A DNA stretch of 7,109 nt from Paracoccaceae bacterium. Its GTDB lineage: Bacteria; Pseudomonadota; Alphaproteobacteria; Rhodobacterales; Rhodobacteraceae. The notes below the pieces were generated by a model that searched no databases, was not told where the DNA came from, and saw nothing but the letters and a program-made list of their open reading frames with translations. Shown here piece after piece: positions 1-5,964 of this stretch (its first letter is position 1; each line of letters begins with the position of its first letter). A program made the translations under genes and the position numbers. Location: assembly GCA_023260935.1 (NCBI GenBank), contig JALQTL010000154.1, forward strand, positions 1-7,109, read 5' to 3'.

Positions 1-231
1 GTTGTTCAGCCCCAGCAGGCGGCGATCCGCGCCCCAGATCGCACCATAGCGCGGGCCGTTCACGTTGACGATCGGCGGGCCTTCTGCCCCCAGCGTCTTC
101 CAGACCACGCCGCCCCAGCCCGCCTCAAACGCGCGCTCGACGTTGTATTTCTTGTCCGTTGGCGGGGCCGAGGCCAGCCAGAACGGGTTAGGGGATTTGA
201 TCCCGACGAAATTCGACGCAAGGTTTGCCAT
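1..231 (-). CDS. preA: NAD-dependent dihydropyrimidine dehydrogenase, subunit PreA (N-terminal 77 residues, cut by window edge)
   Basis: This is the start of the FMN/Fe-S catalytic subunit that, with PreT, reduces uracil and thymine to their 5,6-dihydro forms in the cytoplasm, the first step of reductive pyrimidine breakdown. The visible 77 residues begin MANLASNFVGIKSPNPFWLA and continue with AFEAGWGGVVWKTLG (about 35-49) and IVNVNGPRYGAI (about 54-65). These match the opening strands of the dihydroorotate-dehydrogenase-like barrel in PreA and in the C-terminal half of animal DPD. The ATG at 231 is preceded by AGGGAG (243-238) with 6 nt spacing, so this start is well supported. The active-site cysteine loop and the C-terminal ferredoxin-like Fe-S domain would lie outside the window. 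It lies 84 nt downstream of the DedA-family gene and in the same direction as preT. The family call is firm; the exact pyrimidine substrate is inferred. Confidence 0.93.
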   Translation of the reverse strand, partial: MANLASNFVGIKSPNPFWLASAPPTDKKYNVERAFEAGWGGVVWKTLGAEGPPIVNVNGPRYGAIWGADRRLLGLNN

Positions 232-260
232 GTCAGACTCCCTGATATGCGCAGGCCCGC

Positions 261-276
261 GCCGGGAATGCCCGGC
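261..276. repeat. Small inverted repeat in the preA leader
   Basis: GCCGGG and CCCGGC form a perfect 6-bp stem around a 4-nt loop (AATG on the plus strand). It lies in the 84-nt gap between the DedA-family stop and the preA start, about 30 nt upstream of the preA ATG. There is no T-run after it on either strand, so it is unlikely to be an intrinsic terminator. In such GC-rich DNA a stem this short may be chance. Confidence 0.3.
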
Positions 277-315
277 GGCAGGGGTGCGGTGGTGTGGAGG
301 GGAAGGTGCCGGGGG

Positions 316-849
316 TCAGACCCCGAAAAAGGACCAGAACCAGCCCAGAAGATCGCCGCCCATCTCTCCGGATTTCGGGACGGCAAAGGCCCAGGAGGCG
401 GCGGCCACGGCGTTGACGGCCAGAAAGGGCACGACCTTCATGCGCGACGCCCCGGCCAGCAGAAAGACGACCGGGCGCAGAGGGCCAAGGAAATGGCCCA
501 GAAACAGCGCCAAATATCCCCAACGGGCAAAAAGGCCGCGCGCCCGTTCGATCTCGGCTGCGAACCGGGCCAGCCTTGGGTGTTCCAACAGACCGTCCCC
601 GAAGTGGCGACCCAGAAAGAAGCTGAAGCTTGAACCGGCGATCGCCCCCAGCGTGGCCCCCAGCCAGATCGGCAGAAAGGCCACGGCGCCCGTGCTGACG
701 GCCGCCCCGACCCCCACCAACAACAGGGTCGACGGGATGAAGATCGATATGAAGGCTGTCGTCTCGGCCGCCGCAAGGGCCGAGGCGACGAAGGGCGCGA
801 CATCGCTGTTCGCGGCAAGAAATGCCGTCACTTCTGCGGAATCCATCAT
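316..849 (-). CDS. DedA / VTT-domain family integral membrane protein
   Basis: This encodes a 177-residue inner-membrane protein of the DedA (VTT/SNARE-associated) family. Members are linked to membrane energetics and, in some cases, to lipid flipping or undecaprenyl-phosphate recycling; none of those roles is shown here. Visible features are an acidic residue in a re-entrant-like segment (AAAETTAFISIFIPS, Glu29, about 26-40), a hydrophobic stretch 41-78, LGRHFGD (79-85), and the family box GHFLGPLRPVVFLLAGASRM (118-137). Then comes a C-terminal membrane segment with VNAVAAASWAF (145-155). In the box the first arginine typical of DedA proteins is His119, while Arg125 remains. The start has two ATGs in tandem (849 and 846); AAGG lies 6 or 9 nt upstream. 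It lies 63 nt after preT and 84 nt before preA on the same strand, so co-transcription with the pre genes is likely. The family call is good; its substrate is unknown. Confidence 0.88.
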   Translation of the reverse strand: MMDSAEVTAFLAANSDVAPFVASALAAAETTAFISIFIPSTLLLVGVGAAVSTGAVAFLPIWLGATLGAIAGSSFSFFLGRHFGDGLLEHPRLARFAAEIERARGLFARWGYLALFLGHFLGPLRPVVFLLAGASRMKVVPFLAVNAVAAASWAFAVPKSGEMGGDLLGWFWSFFGV

Positions 850-912
850 CCCCGGCCTTGTTCAGGGCTGAAGATGGGGACGCCGGCCGCGCCATGCCAG
901 ACCCGGCGCCAA

Positions 913-2232
913 TCATTTTGCCGTCAGGGCGGCATGGATGGCTTCGGCCGCATCGCGGCCCTCGGCTACGGCTGTCACTGTCAGGTCTTCGCCGCCGGCC
1001 GCACAATCGCCCCCCGCCCAGACCATCGGCGGCAATGAGGCGATCTTGCCACCGCTTTGCGCAACACCTTCGGGCAGGCCGTCAAGCGTCTGGCCTATGG
1101 CCTTGAACACCTGATCAGCCTTCAGGCGGAACGTCTCGTCCGTCAGTTTCAGGCCTTCGGAGCTGTCGATGGTATAGGCGAATTCGACCTCGCGCACCGC
1201 GCCATTGCCATGCACCGCCACGGGCGCGGCATTGCAGAGGATGCGCACGCCGTTTGCGGTGGCATGGGTCTGTTCATAGCCGCTGGCACTCATCCTGTCC
1301 TGCCCGCGGCGATAAACGATGGTCACGTTTTCCGCGCCCAGCAGCTTTGACTGCACGGCCGCGTCAACCGCCGTCATGCCGCCCCCGATCACAACCACAT
1401 CGCGCCCCACGGGAAGGGTGGTCAGATCCGCCGTCTGGCGCAGTTCGGCAATGAAATCGACGGCATTGATGACGCCGCCCATGTCTTCGCCCGGAGCGCG
1501 CAGGTTGTTCACGCCCCCCAGCCCGATCCCAAGGAACACCGCGTCATAATCGGCGCGAAGCGATTCCAGCGTAATGTCGCGGCCAAGTTCCACTCCGGTT
1601 CGGATCTCGATCCCGCCGATGGACAAAAGCCAGTCAACCTCGGCCTGCGCAAAGCCGTTCGTCGCCTTGTAGCTGGCGATCCCATATTCGTTCAGCCCCC
1701 CCGCCTTGGGGCGGCGTTCGAAGATCACCACATCATGCCCGTGCATGGCCAGACGATGCGCACAGGCAAGCCCCGCCGGCCCCGCGCCGACAACCGCCAC
1801 CCGCTTGCCCGTGGGGGCCGCGCGGGTAAACGGATGCAGGCCCGCGGCCATGGCGGTATCGGTGGCAAAGCGTTGCAGCCGGCCGATTTCCACAGGCTTG
1901 CCTTCGGCCGCTTCGCGCACGCAGGCTTCTTCGCACAGGGTTTCGGTGGGGCACACACGGGCGCACATTCCGCCCAGAATGTTCTGCGTCCAGATCGTCG
2001 TGGCGGCAGCCTTGGGTGTGCCGGTTGCGATCTGGCGGATGAACAGCGGAATGTCGATGGCGGTGGGGCAGGCCGTGATGCAAGGCGCATCATGGCAGAA
2101 GTAGCAGCGATCCGCCGCCACCCGGGCTTCGTGTGCATCAAGGGCGGGATCGTGATCGGCAAAGTTCGCGGCGATCTTTTCGGCGGGCAGACGGGCCGGA
2201 GCGATGCCGGGCGTCAGCGGGCTGTTGGTCAT
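913..2232 (-). CDS. preT: NAD-dependent dihydropyrimidine dehydrogenase, subunit PreT
   Basis: This 439-residue electron-input subunit of dihydropyrimidine dehydrogenase passes electrons from a nicotinamide cofactor through FAD and Fe-S clusters to PreA. It resembles the N-terminal part of animal DPD and the small subunit of glutamate synthase. The N-terminal Fe-S domain has Cys43, 46, 51 and 55 (CYFCHDAPCITACP) and Cys90, 94, 100 and 104. VEIGRLQRFATD follows, with Gln120 where DPD uses an unusual glutamine cluster ligand. The FAD fold is VAVVGAGPAGLACAHRL (145-161); the nucleotide fold is VVVIGGGMTAVDAA (279-292); WAGGDCAAGG (405-414) is the C-terminal FAD-contact motif. I chose ATG 2232 because AAGGGGAG lies 9 nt upstream. 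An in-frame GTG at 2277 would add 15 residues that the ribosome site itself encodes. The presence of preA downstream on the same strand favours PreT over GltD. Confidence 0.93.
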   Translation of the reverse strand: MTNSPLTPGIAPARLPAEKIAANFADHDPALDAHEARVAADRCYFCHDAPCITACPTAIDIPLFIRQIATGTPKAAATTIWTQNILGGMCARVCPTETLCEEACVREAAEGKPVEIGRLQRFATDTAMAAGLHPFTRAAPTGKRVAVVGAGPAGLACAHRLAMHGHDVVIFERRPKAGGLNEYGIASYKATNGFAQAEVDWLLSIGGIEIRTGVELGRDITLESLRADYDAVFLGIGLGGVNNLRAPGEDMGGVINAVDFIAELRQTADLTTLPVGRDVVVIGGGMTAVDAAVQSKLLGAENVTIVYRRGQDRMSASGYEQTHATANGVRILCNAAPVAVHGNGAVREVEFAYTIDSSEGLKLTDETFRLKADQVFKAIGQTLDGLPEGVAQSGGKIASLPPMVWAGGDCAAGGEDLTVTAVAEGRDAAEAIHAALTAK

Positions 2233-2241
2233 GGGCGATGG

Positions 2242-2249
2242 CTCCCCTT
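2242..2249 (-). promoter_or_regulatory. Ribosome binding site deciding the preT start
   Basis: AAGGGGAG lies 9 nt upstream of ATG 2232. It lies inside the reading frame opened by the GTG at 2277, so it argues for the shorter PreT. Confidence 0.7.
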
Positions 2250-2282
2250 TGCGTGCGACTTTTGAAAAGGCTGACACAGGCC

Positions 2283-2308
2283 ATATTTTTTATCAAACGG
2301 TAAATTTT
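2283..2308 (-). promoter_or_regulatory. AT-rich island, probable preT promoter zone
   Basis: Only 4 of 26 bases are G or C in this segment, in a region otherwise strongly GC-rich. It lies 51-76 nt upstream of the preT ATG. On the minus strand it reads as T/A runs around TTTGATAAAAAATATGG. I could not fit a convincing -35/-10 pair at 16-18 nt spacing, so the promoter assignment rests on position and composition only. Confidence 0.35.
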
Positions 2309-2327
2309 CATCCGGGCCCGTCGGATG
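2309..2327. repeat. Inverted repeat in the preT/accB divergent region
   Basis: CATCCG and CGGATG form a perfect 6-bp stem with a 7-nt loop, placed between the AT-rich island and the candidate accB promoter. It could be an operator half-pair for a regulator of the pre genes or simply a chance hairpin. T-runs flank it on the plus strand (TTTT before, TTTTTT 5 nt after), so a weak terminator is also possible. No known operator is recognised. Confidence 0.3.
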
Positions 2328-2355
2328 CAGGATTTTTTGGGGGGCTGCCCCGGCA

Positions 2356-2395
2356 CGCCTGTTTTGCAGGCAGGGCAATGGGTGCTTTTCACCCC
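2356..2395. repeat. Two short hairpins with T-rich loops
   Basis: GCCTG/CAGGC around TTTTG (about 2357-2371) is followed by GGGTG/CACCC around CTTTT (about 2380-2394). Both have 5-bp perfect stems. The second overlaps the -35 part of the candidate accB promoter, so it is best seen as DNA-level symmetry rather than an RNA structure of the accB leader. Significance is uncertain. Confidence 0.3.
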
Positions 2396-2414
2396 CGGAA
2401 GGGAAGGCTATAAG
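2386..2414 (+). promoter_or_regulatory. Candidate sigma70-type promoter for accBC
   Basis: TTTTCA (2386-2391, 4 of 6 to TTGACA) and TATAAG (2409-2414, 5 of 6 to TATAAT) are separated by exactly 17 nt. Transcription would begin near 2421, giving an accB leader of roughly 80 nt. It is the best promoter match in the divergent region, but the -35 is weak and there is no experimental support. Confidence 0.4.
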
Positions 2415-2502
2415 CGGTTAGCCCGGGCAGACCCGATAGGCCAGTCTGGTGAAAGGCCGAGAGCGGCAACGAACTGGCGATCAACAGCCAACAGAGGACG
2501 GC

Positions 2503-3000
2503 ATGAGCAAGCATAACTCCGACGCAGACGTGGCCTTCATCGCGGCCCTTGCGGACCTTCTGAACAAGAACGACCTGACCGAGATTTCGGTGAAGCGCGA
2601 ATATGGCGAAGATGACAGCCTTGATGTGCGGGTGGTCAAGCAGGCCAATGTGGTGACGACCGTGGCTGCCGCCCCTGCCGTTCATGCAGCCGTGCCCGCG
2701 CCCGCCCCTGCGATGGCGGCGCCGGCCGGTGCCGCGGCCGCGGCGGTGGAAGACCCCGCCCAGCACCCGGGTGCCGTGACCTCGCCCATGGTGGGCACCT
2801 GCTATCTGGCGGCCGAACCGGGGGCCACGCCCTTTATCAGCGTTGGCGCGACGGTGACCGAAGGCCAGACCGTGCTGATCATCGAGGCCATGAAAACGAT
2901 GAACCACATCCCGGCCCCGCGCGCCGGCACGGTCAAGCGTATCCTTGTCGAGGATGGCACCCCCGTCGAATACGGCGCCCCCCTGATGATCATCGAATAA
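2503..3000 (+). CDS. accB: Acetyl-CoA carboxylase biotin carboxyl carrier protein
   Basis: This 165-residue protein carries the biotin that shuttles carboxylate from biotin carboxylase (AccC) to the carboxyltransferase during malonyl-CoA formation. The N-terminal part (1-47, including FIAALADLLNKNDLTEISV) is the usual helical/strand segment that docks on AccC. Residues 53-83 are an Ala/Pro-rich flexible linker. Residues about 90-165 are the biotinyl domain, with VTSPMVGT (92-99), EAMKTMNHIPA (128-138) and GTPVEYGAPLMII near the end. Lys131 in EAMKTMN is the expected biotinylation site; Thr where many homologues have Met is common in such sequences. I chose ATG 2503, with AGAGGA about 6 nt upstream. 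The frame stays open to 2449, but those extra residues are not BCCP-like. The stop overlaps the accC ribosome site. The usual upstream neighbour in many proteobacteria, aroQ, is not present here. Confidence 0.96.
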   Translation: MSKHNSDADVAFIAALADLLNKNDLTEISVKREYGEDDSLDVRVVKQANVVTTVAAAPAVHAAVPAPAPAMAAPAGAAAAAVEDPAQHPGAVTSPMVGTCYLAAEPGATPFISVGATVTEGQTVLIIEAMKTMNHIPAPRAGTVKRILVEDGTPVEYGAPLMIIE

Positions 3001-3010
3001 GGGGCGCCCC

Positions 3011-4357
3011 ATGTTCGAGAAAATCCTGATCGCCAACCGGGGAGAGATTGCGCTGCGCGTGATCCGGGCCTGCCGGGAAATGGGGATCAAATCCGTGGCC
3101 GTGCATTCCACTGCCGACGCCGATGCCATGCATGTGCGGATGGCTGACGAATCTGTCTGCATCGGCCCGGCCCCCAGCACCGACAGCTATCTGAACAAGG
3201 CCGCGATCATCTCCGCTTGCGAGATTACGGGCGCACAGGCCGTGCATCCGGGCTATGGCTTCCTTTCCGAAAACGCCAGCTTTGCGCAGGCGCTGGAAGA
3301 TCATGGCATCACCTTCATCGGGCCCAAGGCGGAACATATCCGCATCATGGGCGACAAGATCACCGCCAAGGAAACCGCCAAGGAGCTTGGGATTCCGGTC
3401 GTGCCCGGGTCGGACGGCGGGGTGGCGGATTTCGAGACGGCCATTGGCGTGGCCGAAGGCATCGGCTTTCCGGTCATCATCAAGGCCACCGCCGGGGGCG
3501 GCGGGCGCGGGATGAAGGTGGCGCGCAACGCAGCCGAGCTGGAAGTGGCCTTCCGCACCGCCCGGTCCGAAGCCAAGGCTGCCTTCGGCAATGACGAGGT
3601 CTATATCGAGAAATACCTGCAAAAACCGCGCCATATCGAGATTCAGGTCTTTGGCGATGGCAAGGGCCGCGCGGTGCATCTGGGCGAGCGGGACTGTTCC
3701 TTGCAGCGCCGCCACCAGAAGGTGTTTGAAGAGGCCCCGGGCCCCTGCATCACCCAGGCCATGCGAGACCGGATCGGCGGCATCTGTGCCGATGCTGTGG
3801 CAAAGATCGGCTATATCGGGGCGGGCACGATCGAGTTCCTGTATGAAGACGGCGAATTCTATTTCATCGAGATGAACACCCGGCTTCAGGTGGAACACCC
3901 GGTCACCGAATATATCTTCGGCGTCGATCTGGTGCGCGAACAGATCCGTGTTGCGGCCGGAATGGATATGTCTTTCGGTCAGCAGGATCTGGAAATCAAC
4001 GGCCACGCCATCGAGGTGCGGATCAACGCCGAACGGCTGCCGAACTTTGCCCCCTGCCCCGGCAAGGTGCGCGTGTTTCATGCCCCGGGCGGGCTTGGCG
4101 TGCGCATGGATTCGGCGCTTTATGGCGGCTATTCGATTCCCCCCTATTACGACAGCCTTATCGGAAAGCTGATCGTTCATGGCCGTGACCGGCCCGAAGC
4201 GCTGGCCCGGCTGAAGCGGGCGCTTTCGGAACTGATCATCGACGGCATTGAAACCTCGGTCCCGCTGTTTCACATGCTGCTGGCGGAACCCGATATCCAG
4301 AACGGGGAATACAACATTCACTGGCTGGAAAAGTGGCTGGAGCAGCAATTTTCCTGA
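3011..4357 (+). CDS. accC: Acetyl-CoA carboxylase, biotin carboxylase subunit
   Basis: This encodes an ATP-grasp enzyme of 448 residues (E. coli AccC has 449) that uses ATP and bicarbonate to carboxylate the biotin on AccB. The N-terminal biotin carboxylase domain starts FEKILIANRGEIALRVIRA. ATP-binding Lys116 (MGDK) and Lys158 (VIIKAT) and the glycine loop GGGGRGM (162-168) are present. Catalytic residues are in place: His208 and Glu210 (RHIEIQVFGD), Lys237 (RRHQKVFEEAP), Glu275, then Glu287, Asn289 and Arg291 in FIEMNTRLQVEHPVTE, and Arg337 in HAIEVRINAE. These sit one position below the E. coli numbering. AAGGGG ends 6 nt before the ATG and overlaps the accB stop. With a 10-nt gap, accB and accC are surely one operon. 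Nothing is missing or truncated. Confidence 0.97.
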   Translation: MFEKILIANRGEIALRVIRACREMGIKSVAVHSTADADAMHVRMADESVCIGPAPSTDSYLNKAAIISACEITGAQAVHPGYGFLSENASFAQALEDHGITFIGPKAEHIRIMGDKITAKETAKELGIPVVPGSDGGVADFETAIGVAEGIGFPVIIKATAGGGGRGMKVARNAAELEVAFRTARSEAKAAFGNDEVYIEKYLQKPRHIEIQVFGDGKGRAVHLGERDCSLQRRHQKVFEEAPGPCITQAMRDRIGGICADAVAKIGYIGAGTIEFLYEDGEFYFIEMNTRLQVEHPVTEYIFGVDLVREQIRVAAGMDMSFGQQDLEINGHAIEVRINAERLPNFAPCPGKVRVFHAPGGLGVRMDSALYGGYSIPPYYDSLIGKLIVHGRDRPEALARLKRALSELIIDGIETSVPLFHMLLAEPDIQNGEYNIHWLEKWLEQQFS

Positions 4358-4363
4358 CGGGCG

Positions 4364-4402
4364 GATCGGGGCGCCCCGCACGGCGCCCCGATCACCGTTT
4401 CC
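4364..4402 (+). terminator. Strong hairpin after accC, probable terminator
   Basis: GATCGGGGCGCC (4364-4375) and GGCGCCCCGATC (4382-4393) make a perfect 12-bp stem with a 6-nt loop, starting 7 nt after the accC stop. The following ACCGTTTCC is only weakly T-rich, so termination may be partial or help 3'-end stability. aat starts 39 nt beyond the hairpin's T-rich end and may depend on read-through or its own promoter. Confidence 0.65.
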
Positions 4403-4441
4403 TTGCCCGCAAGTGCAGGTTCCGGCAAAGGCAGTTCCGCG

Positions 4442-5146
4442 GTGTCAGACGAGATTACCCCCGAAATCCTGCTGCGGGCCTATGCCATGGGGATTTTTCC
4501 CATGGCAGAATCGCGCGACGATACCGAAATCCACTGGGTCGATCCGCGGATGCGGGGAATCATCCCGCTGGACGGGTTCCACATCTCGCGCAGCCTTGGC
4601 CGGGCGATCCGCCGCGGGGATTACGAGATCAGGGCCGACAGCGATTTTGCCGGCGTCGTCGCGGCCTGTGCCGAGCGCGAGGAAACCTGGATCAACGCGC
4701 CGATCTTCGCGCTGTATCAGGAACTCCATCACCGCGGTTTCGCGCATAGTCTGGAACTGTGGGAAGGCCCGCGCCTGATGGGGGGGGTCTATGGGGTAAT
4801 GCTGGGGGGCGCCTTCTTTGGCGAGTCGATGTTCTCGCGCCGGCGCGATGCCTCAAAGATCGTGCTGGCATGGCTGGTTCACCGCTTGCGTGCCGGCGGA
4901 GTGCGCCTGTTCGACACCCAGTTCCTTACCCCGCATCTGGCAAGCCTTGGCGCAATAGAGGTGCCGCGCGCGATCTATCATCGTTTGCTGCGCGATGCGT
5001 TGCAGGTCCGGGCCACATTCGCGCCGGCCGGCTATGCGCCTCAGCCTTCGTTGATTTCTTCCAGTGGTTCTTCGGGTGTTTCCGGTGCGGCCTCGACATC
5101 GGGCGCCACAAACCCGGAATCGCAGGACAGCACCCAGATATCGTAA
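4442..5146 (+). CDS. aat: Leucyl/phenylalanyl-tRNA-protein transferase
   Basis: This 234-residue cytoplasmic enzyme transfers Leu or Phe from aminoacyl-tRNA to proteins with N-terminal Arg or Lys, marking them for ClpS/ClpAP. Family motifs appear in order: LRAYAMGIFPMAES (11-24), HWVDPRMRGIIPL (31-43), WINAPIFALYQELHHRG (83-99), GGVYGVMLGGAFFGESMFS (114-132), DASKIVL (136-142) and FDTQFLTPHLASLGAIEVPR (157-176). GTG 4442 puts translation right before SDEITPE, with AAAGG about 10 nt upstream. An in-frame TTG at 4403 directly after the hairpin would add 13 Gly/Ser/Ala-rich residues and is less likely. After about residue 195 the protein becomes a Ser/Gly-rich tail ending QDSTQIS. That tail is encoded antisense to the C-terminus of the convergent DUF2155 gene, an overlap of 106 nt. 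The core enzyme call is secure; the tail's role is unknown. Confidence 0.95.
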   Translation: MSDEITPEILLRAYAMGIFPMAESRDDTEIHWVDPRMRGIIPLDGFHISRSLGRAIRRGDYEIRADSDFAGVVAACAEREETWINAPIFALYQELHHRGFAHSLELWEGPRLMGGVYGVMLGGAFFGESMFSRRRDASKIVLAWLVHRLRAGGVRLFDTQFLTPHLASLGAIEVPRAIYHRLLRDALQVRATFAPAGYAPQPSLISSSGSSGVSGAASTSGATNPESQDSTQIS

Positions 5147-5463
5147 CGGGCATGATCCATGGCCGAAAGCGCAGGGCTTGACGCCAGCATCCAGCCGTTG
5201 AACGCCGCACGGCCCGCCACATCATCCACCACCGTCAGATGGGCCTGCGCGTCGGCGGCGGGGTTATCCTTGGGATAGCGGCACTCATCCAGGGTGATGG
5301 TCAACCGCCCGCGCGTTTCGGGCACGCCGCGCGTAAGATGGATGTCATTCACCTGACCCGAGATCTTGTCCAGAAAGCGGATCGTGCCACCGGGCGCGCT
5401 GCCCATTTCCTGCGCGGCCAAGGGCAGCGGCAGCAAGGCAAGACACAGAACCCAGGTTTTCAT
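5041..5463 (-). CDS. DUF2155 domain-containing exported protein
   Basis: This is a 140-residue probable periplasmic protein of unknown function. MKTWVLCLALLPLPLAAQ is a short Sec signal peptide with likely cleavage after Ala17. The mature part has FLDKISGQVNDIHLTRG (30-46), LTITLDECRYP (54-64), AAFNGWMLASSPALSAMDHA (86-105) and YDIWVLSCDS (107-116). This is the order of conserved blocks I associate with DUF2155. Cys61 and Cys114 could form a disulfide after export; that is inferred. The last 24 residues are Pro/Glu-rich and acidic and lie opposite the aat tail. The ATG (5463-5461) shares one base with the TAA of the mlaD-like gene (TAATG), so translational coupling is expected. It is the last gene of the NDUFA12-mlaD-DUF2155 run. 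The family call is from recalled motifs. Confidence 0.85.
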   Translation of the reverse strand: MKTWVLCLALLPLPLAAQEMGSAPGGTIRFLDKISGQVNDIHLTRGVPETRGRLTITLDECRYPKDNPAADAQAHLTVVDDVAGRAAFNGWMLASSPALSAMDHARYDIWVLSCDSGFVAPDVEAAPETPEEPLEEINEG

Positions 5464-5963
5464 TATTCCCCGGTCCCGGTTGATGTCCCGCTGTCGGTGC
5501 CGGCCGAATCCCCGCCATTGCCGGATTGGCTACCCACGAATTTCATCAACAGCGATACAAGCCCGACAGAACCTTGGGTGTCTTCGATCTCATCCCCGGG
5601 AGAAAGGTTTTCCAGTGACCCACCCGGCTGGATTTCAACAAAATTGCCGCCAAGCAGGCCTTCCGAAGAAATCAGGATGGCGCTGTCATCCGGCAGCAAA
5701 ATGTCATTGCGCAGCATGATCGTGGCATCGGCGAAGAACGTCTGAGGGTTCAGCGTCAGATCGGTGATGGTGCCCACCTTCAGGCCGGCCAGGCGCACAT
5801 CGGACCCCACGGTAATGCCGTCCACCGCGCGAAAGCTGGCCTTCAGCGGATAGGTGCCCGCCGTGCTGCCCATACCCGACGATTGTCCTGCATAGACCAG
5901 AAAACCGGCCGCGACAGCCAGAACAGCAATTCCGGCCAGAATTTCACTGCGTTCCGAAGCCAT
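5463..5963 (-). CDS. mlaD: MlaD-like MCE-domain protein (phospholipid transport, substrate-binding)
   Basis: This 166-residue protein is anchored in the inner membrane and faces the periplasm. MlaD proteins form a hexameric ring that channels phospholipid between the MlaFEB transporter and the outer membrane. A single membrane helix lies at about 9-25 (LAGIAVLAVAAGFLVYA). One MCE domain spans about 39-116: LKASFRAVDGITVGSDVRLA, GLKVGTITDLTL, then ISSEGLLGGNFVEIQPGG (98-115) containing the pore-loop region. QGSVGLVSLLMKFVG (130-144) is the short hydrophobic C-terminal helix, and 145-166 is a Gly/Ser/Thr-rich tail. I chose ATG 5963 because it is one base after the stop of the preceding gene and begins MASERSEILAG directly before the membrane helix. 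The frame is open to 6038, but that would overlap its neighbour by 74 nt and add basic, non-family residues. No mlaE, mlaF or mlaC lies in the window. Confidence 0.9.
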   Translation of the reverse strand: MASERSEILAGIAVLAVAAGFLVYAGQSSGMGSTAGTYPLKASFRAVDGITVGSDVRLAGLKVGTITDLTLNPQTFFADATIMLRNDILLPDDSAILISSEGLLGGNFVEIQPGGSLENLSPGDEIEDTQGSVGLVSLLMKFVGSQSGNGGDSAGTDSGTSTGTGE

Positions 5964-5964
5964 G

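Noticed and set aside
312..324. GGGGT/ACCCC mini-hairpin spanning the DedA-family stop codon.
   Set aside because: It has only a 5-bp stem with a 3-nt loop and no T-run downstream on the coding strand, so it is not supportable as a terminator.
65..871. A 268-codon plus-strand frame opposite preA and the DedA-family gene.
   Set aside because: It is a basic, Arg/Ala/Pro-rich translation with no domain, lying over two well-supported minus-strand genes. It is a shadow of GC-rich coding bias.
2283..2296. A TTGAT half-site upstream of preT resembling an FNR/FnrL box (TTGATNNNNATCAA).
   Set aside because: The second half reads AATAT instead of ATCAA, so only one half matches. It is probably chance in an AT-rich promoter zone.
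2389..3180. A 263-codon minus-strand frame over the accB promoter region and accB.
   Set aside because: It is opposite accB and the accC start; its Gly/Arg/His repeats come from the antisense of the Ala/Pro linker of AccB.
2990..4381. A 463-codon open frame on the minus strand across the whole of accC.
   Set aside because: It lies exactly opposite a complete, motif-perfect biotin carboxylase. Its His/Gly/Asp-rich composition is what antisense of high-GC codons gives, and it has no recognisable domain.
4403..4441. A longer Aat starting at TTG 4403.
   Set aside because: It has no ribosome site, since the hairpin lies directly upstream. The added Gly/Ser/Ala residues are not family-like, and GTG 4442 has a purine-rich site at suitable distance.
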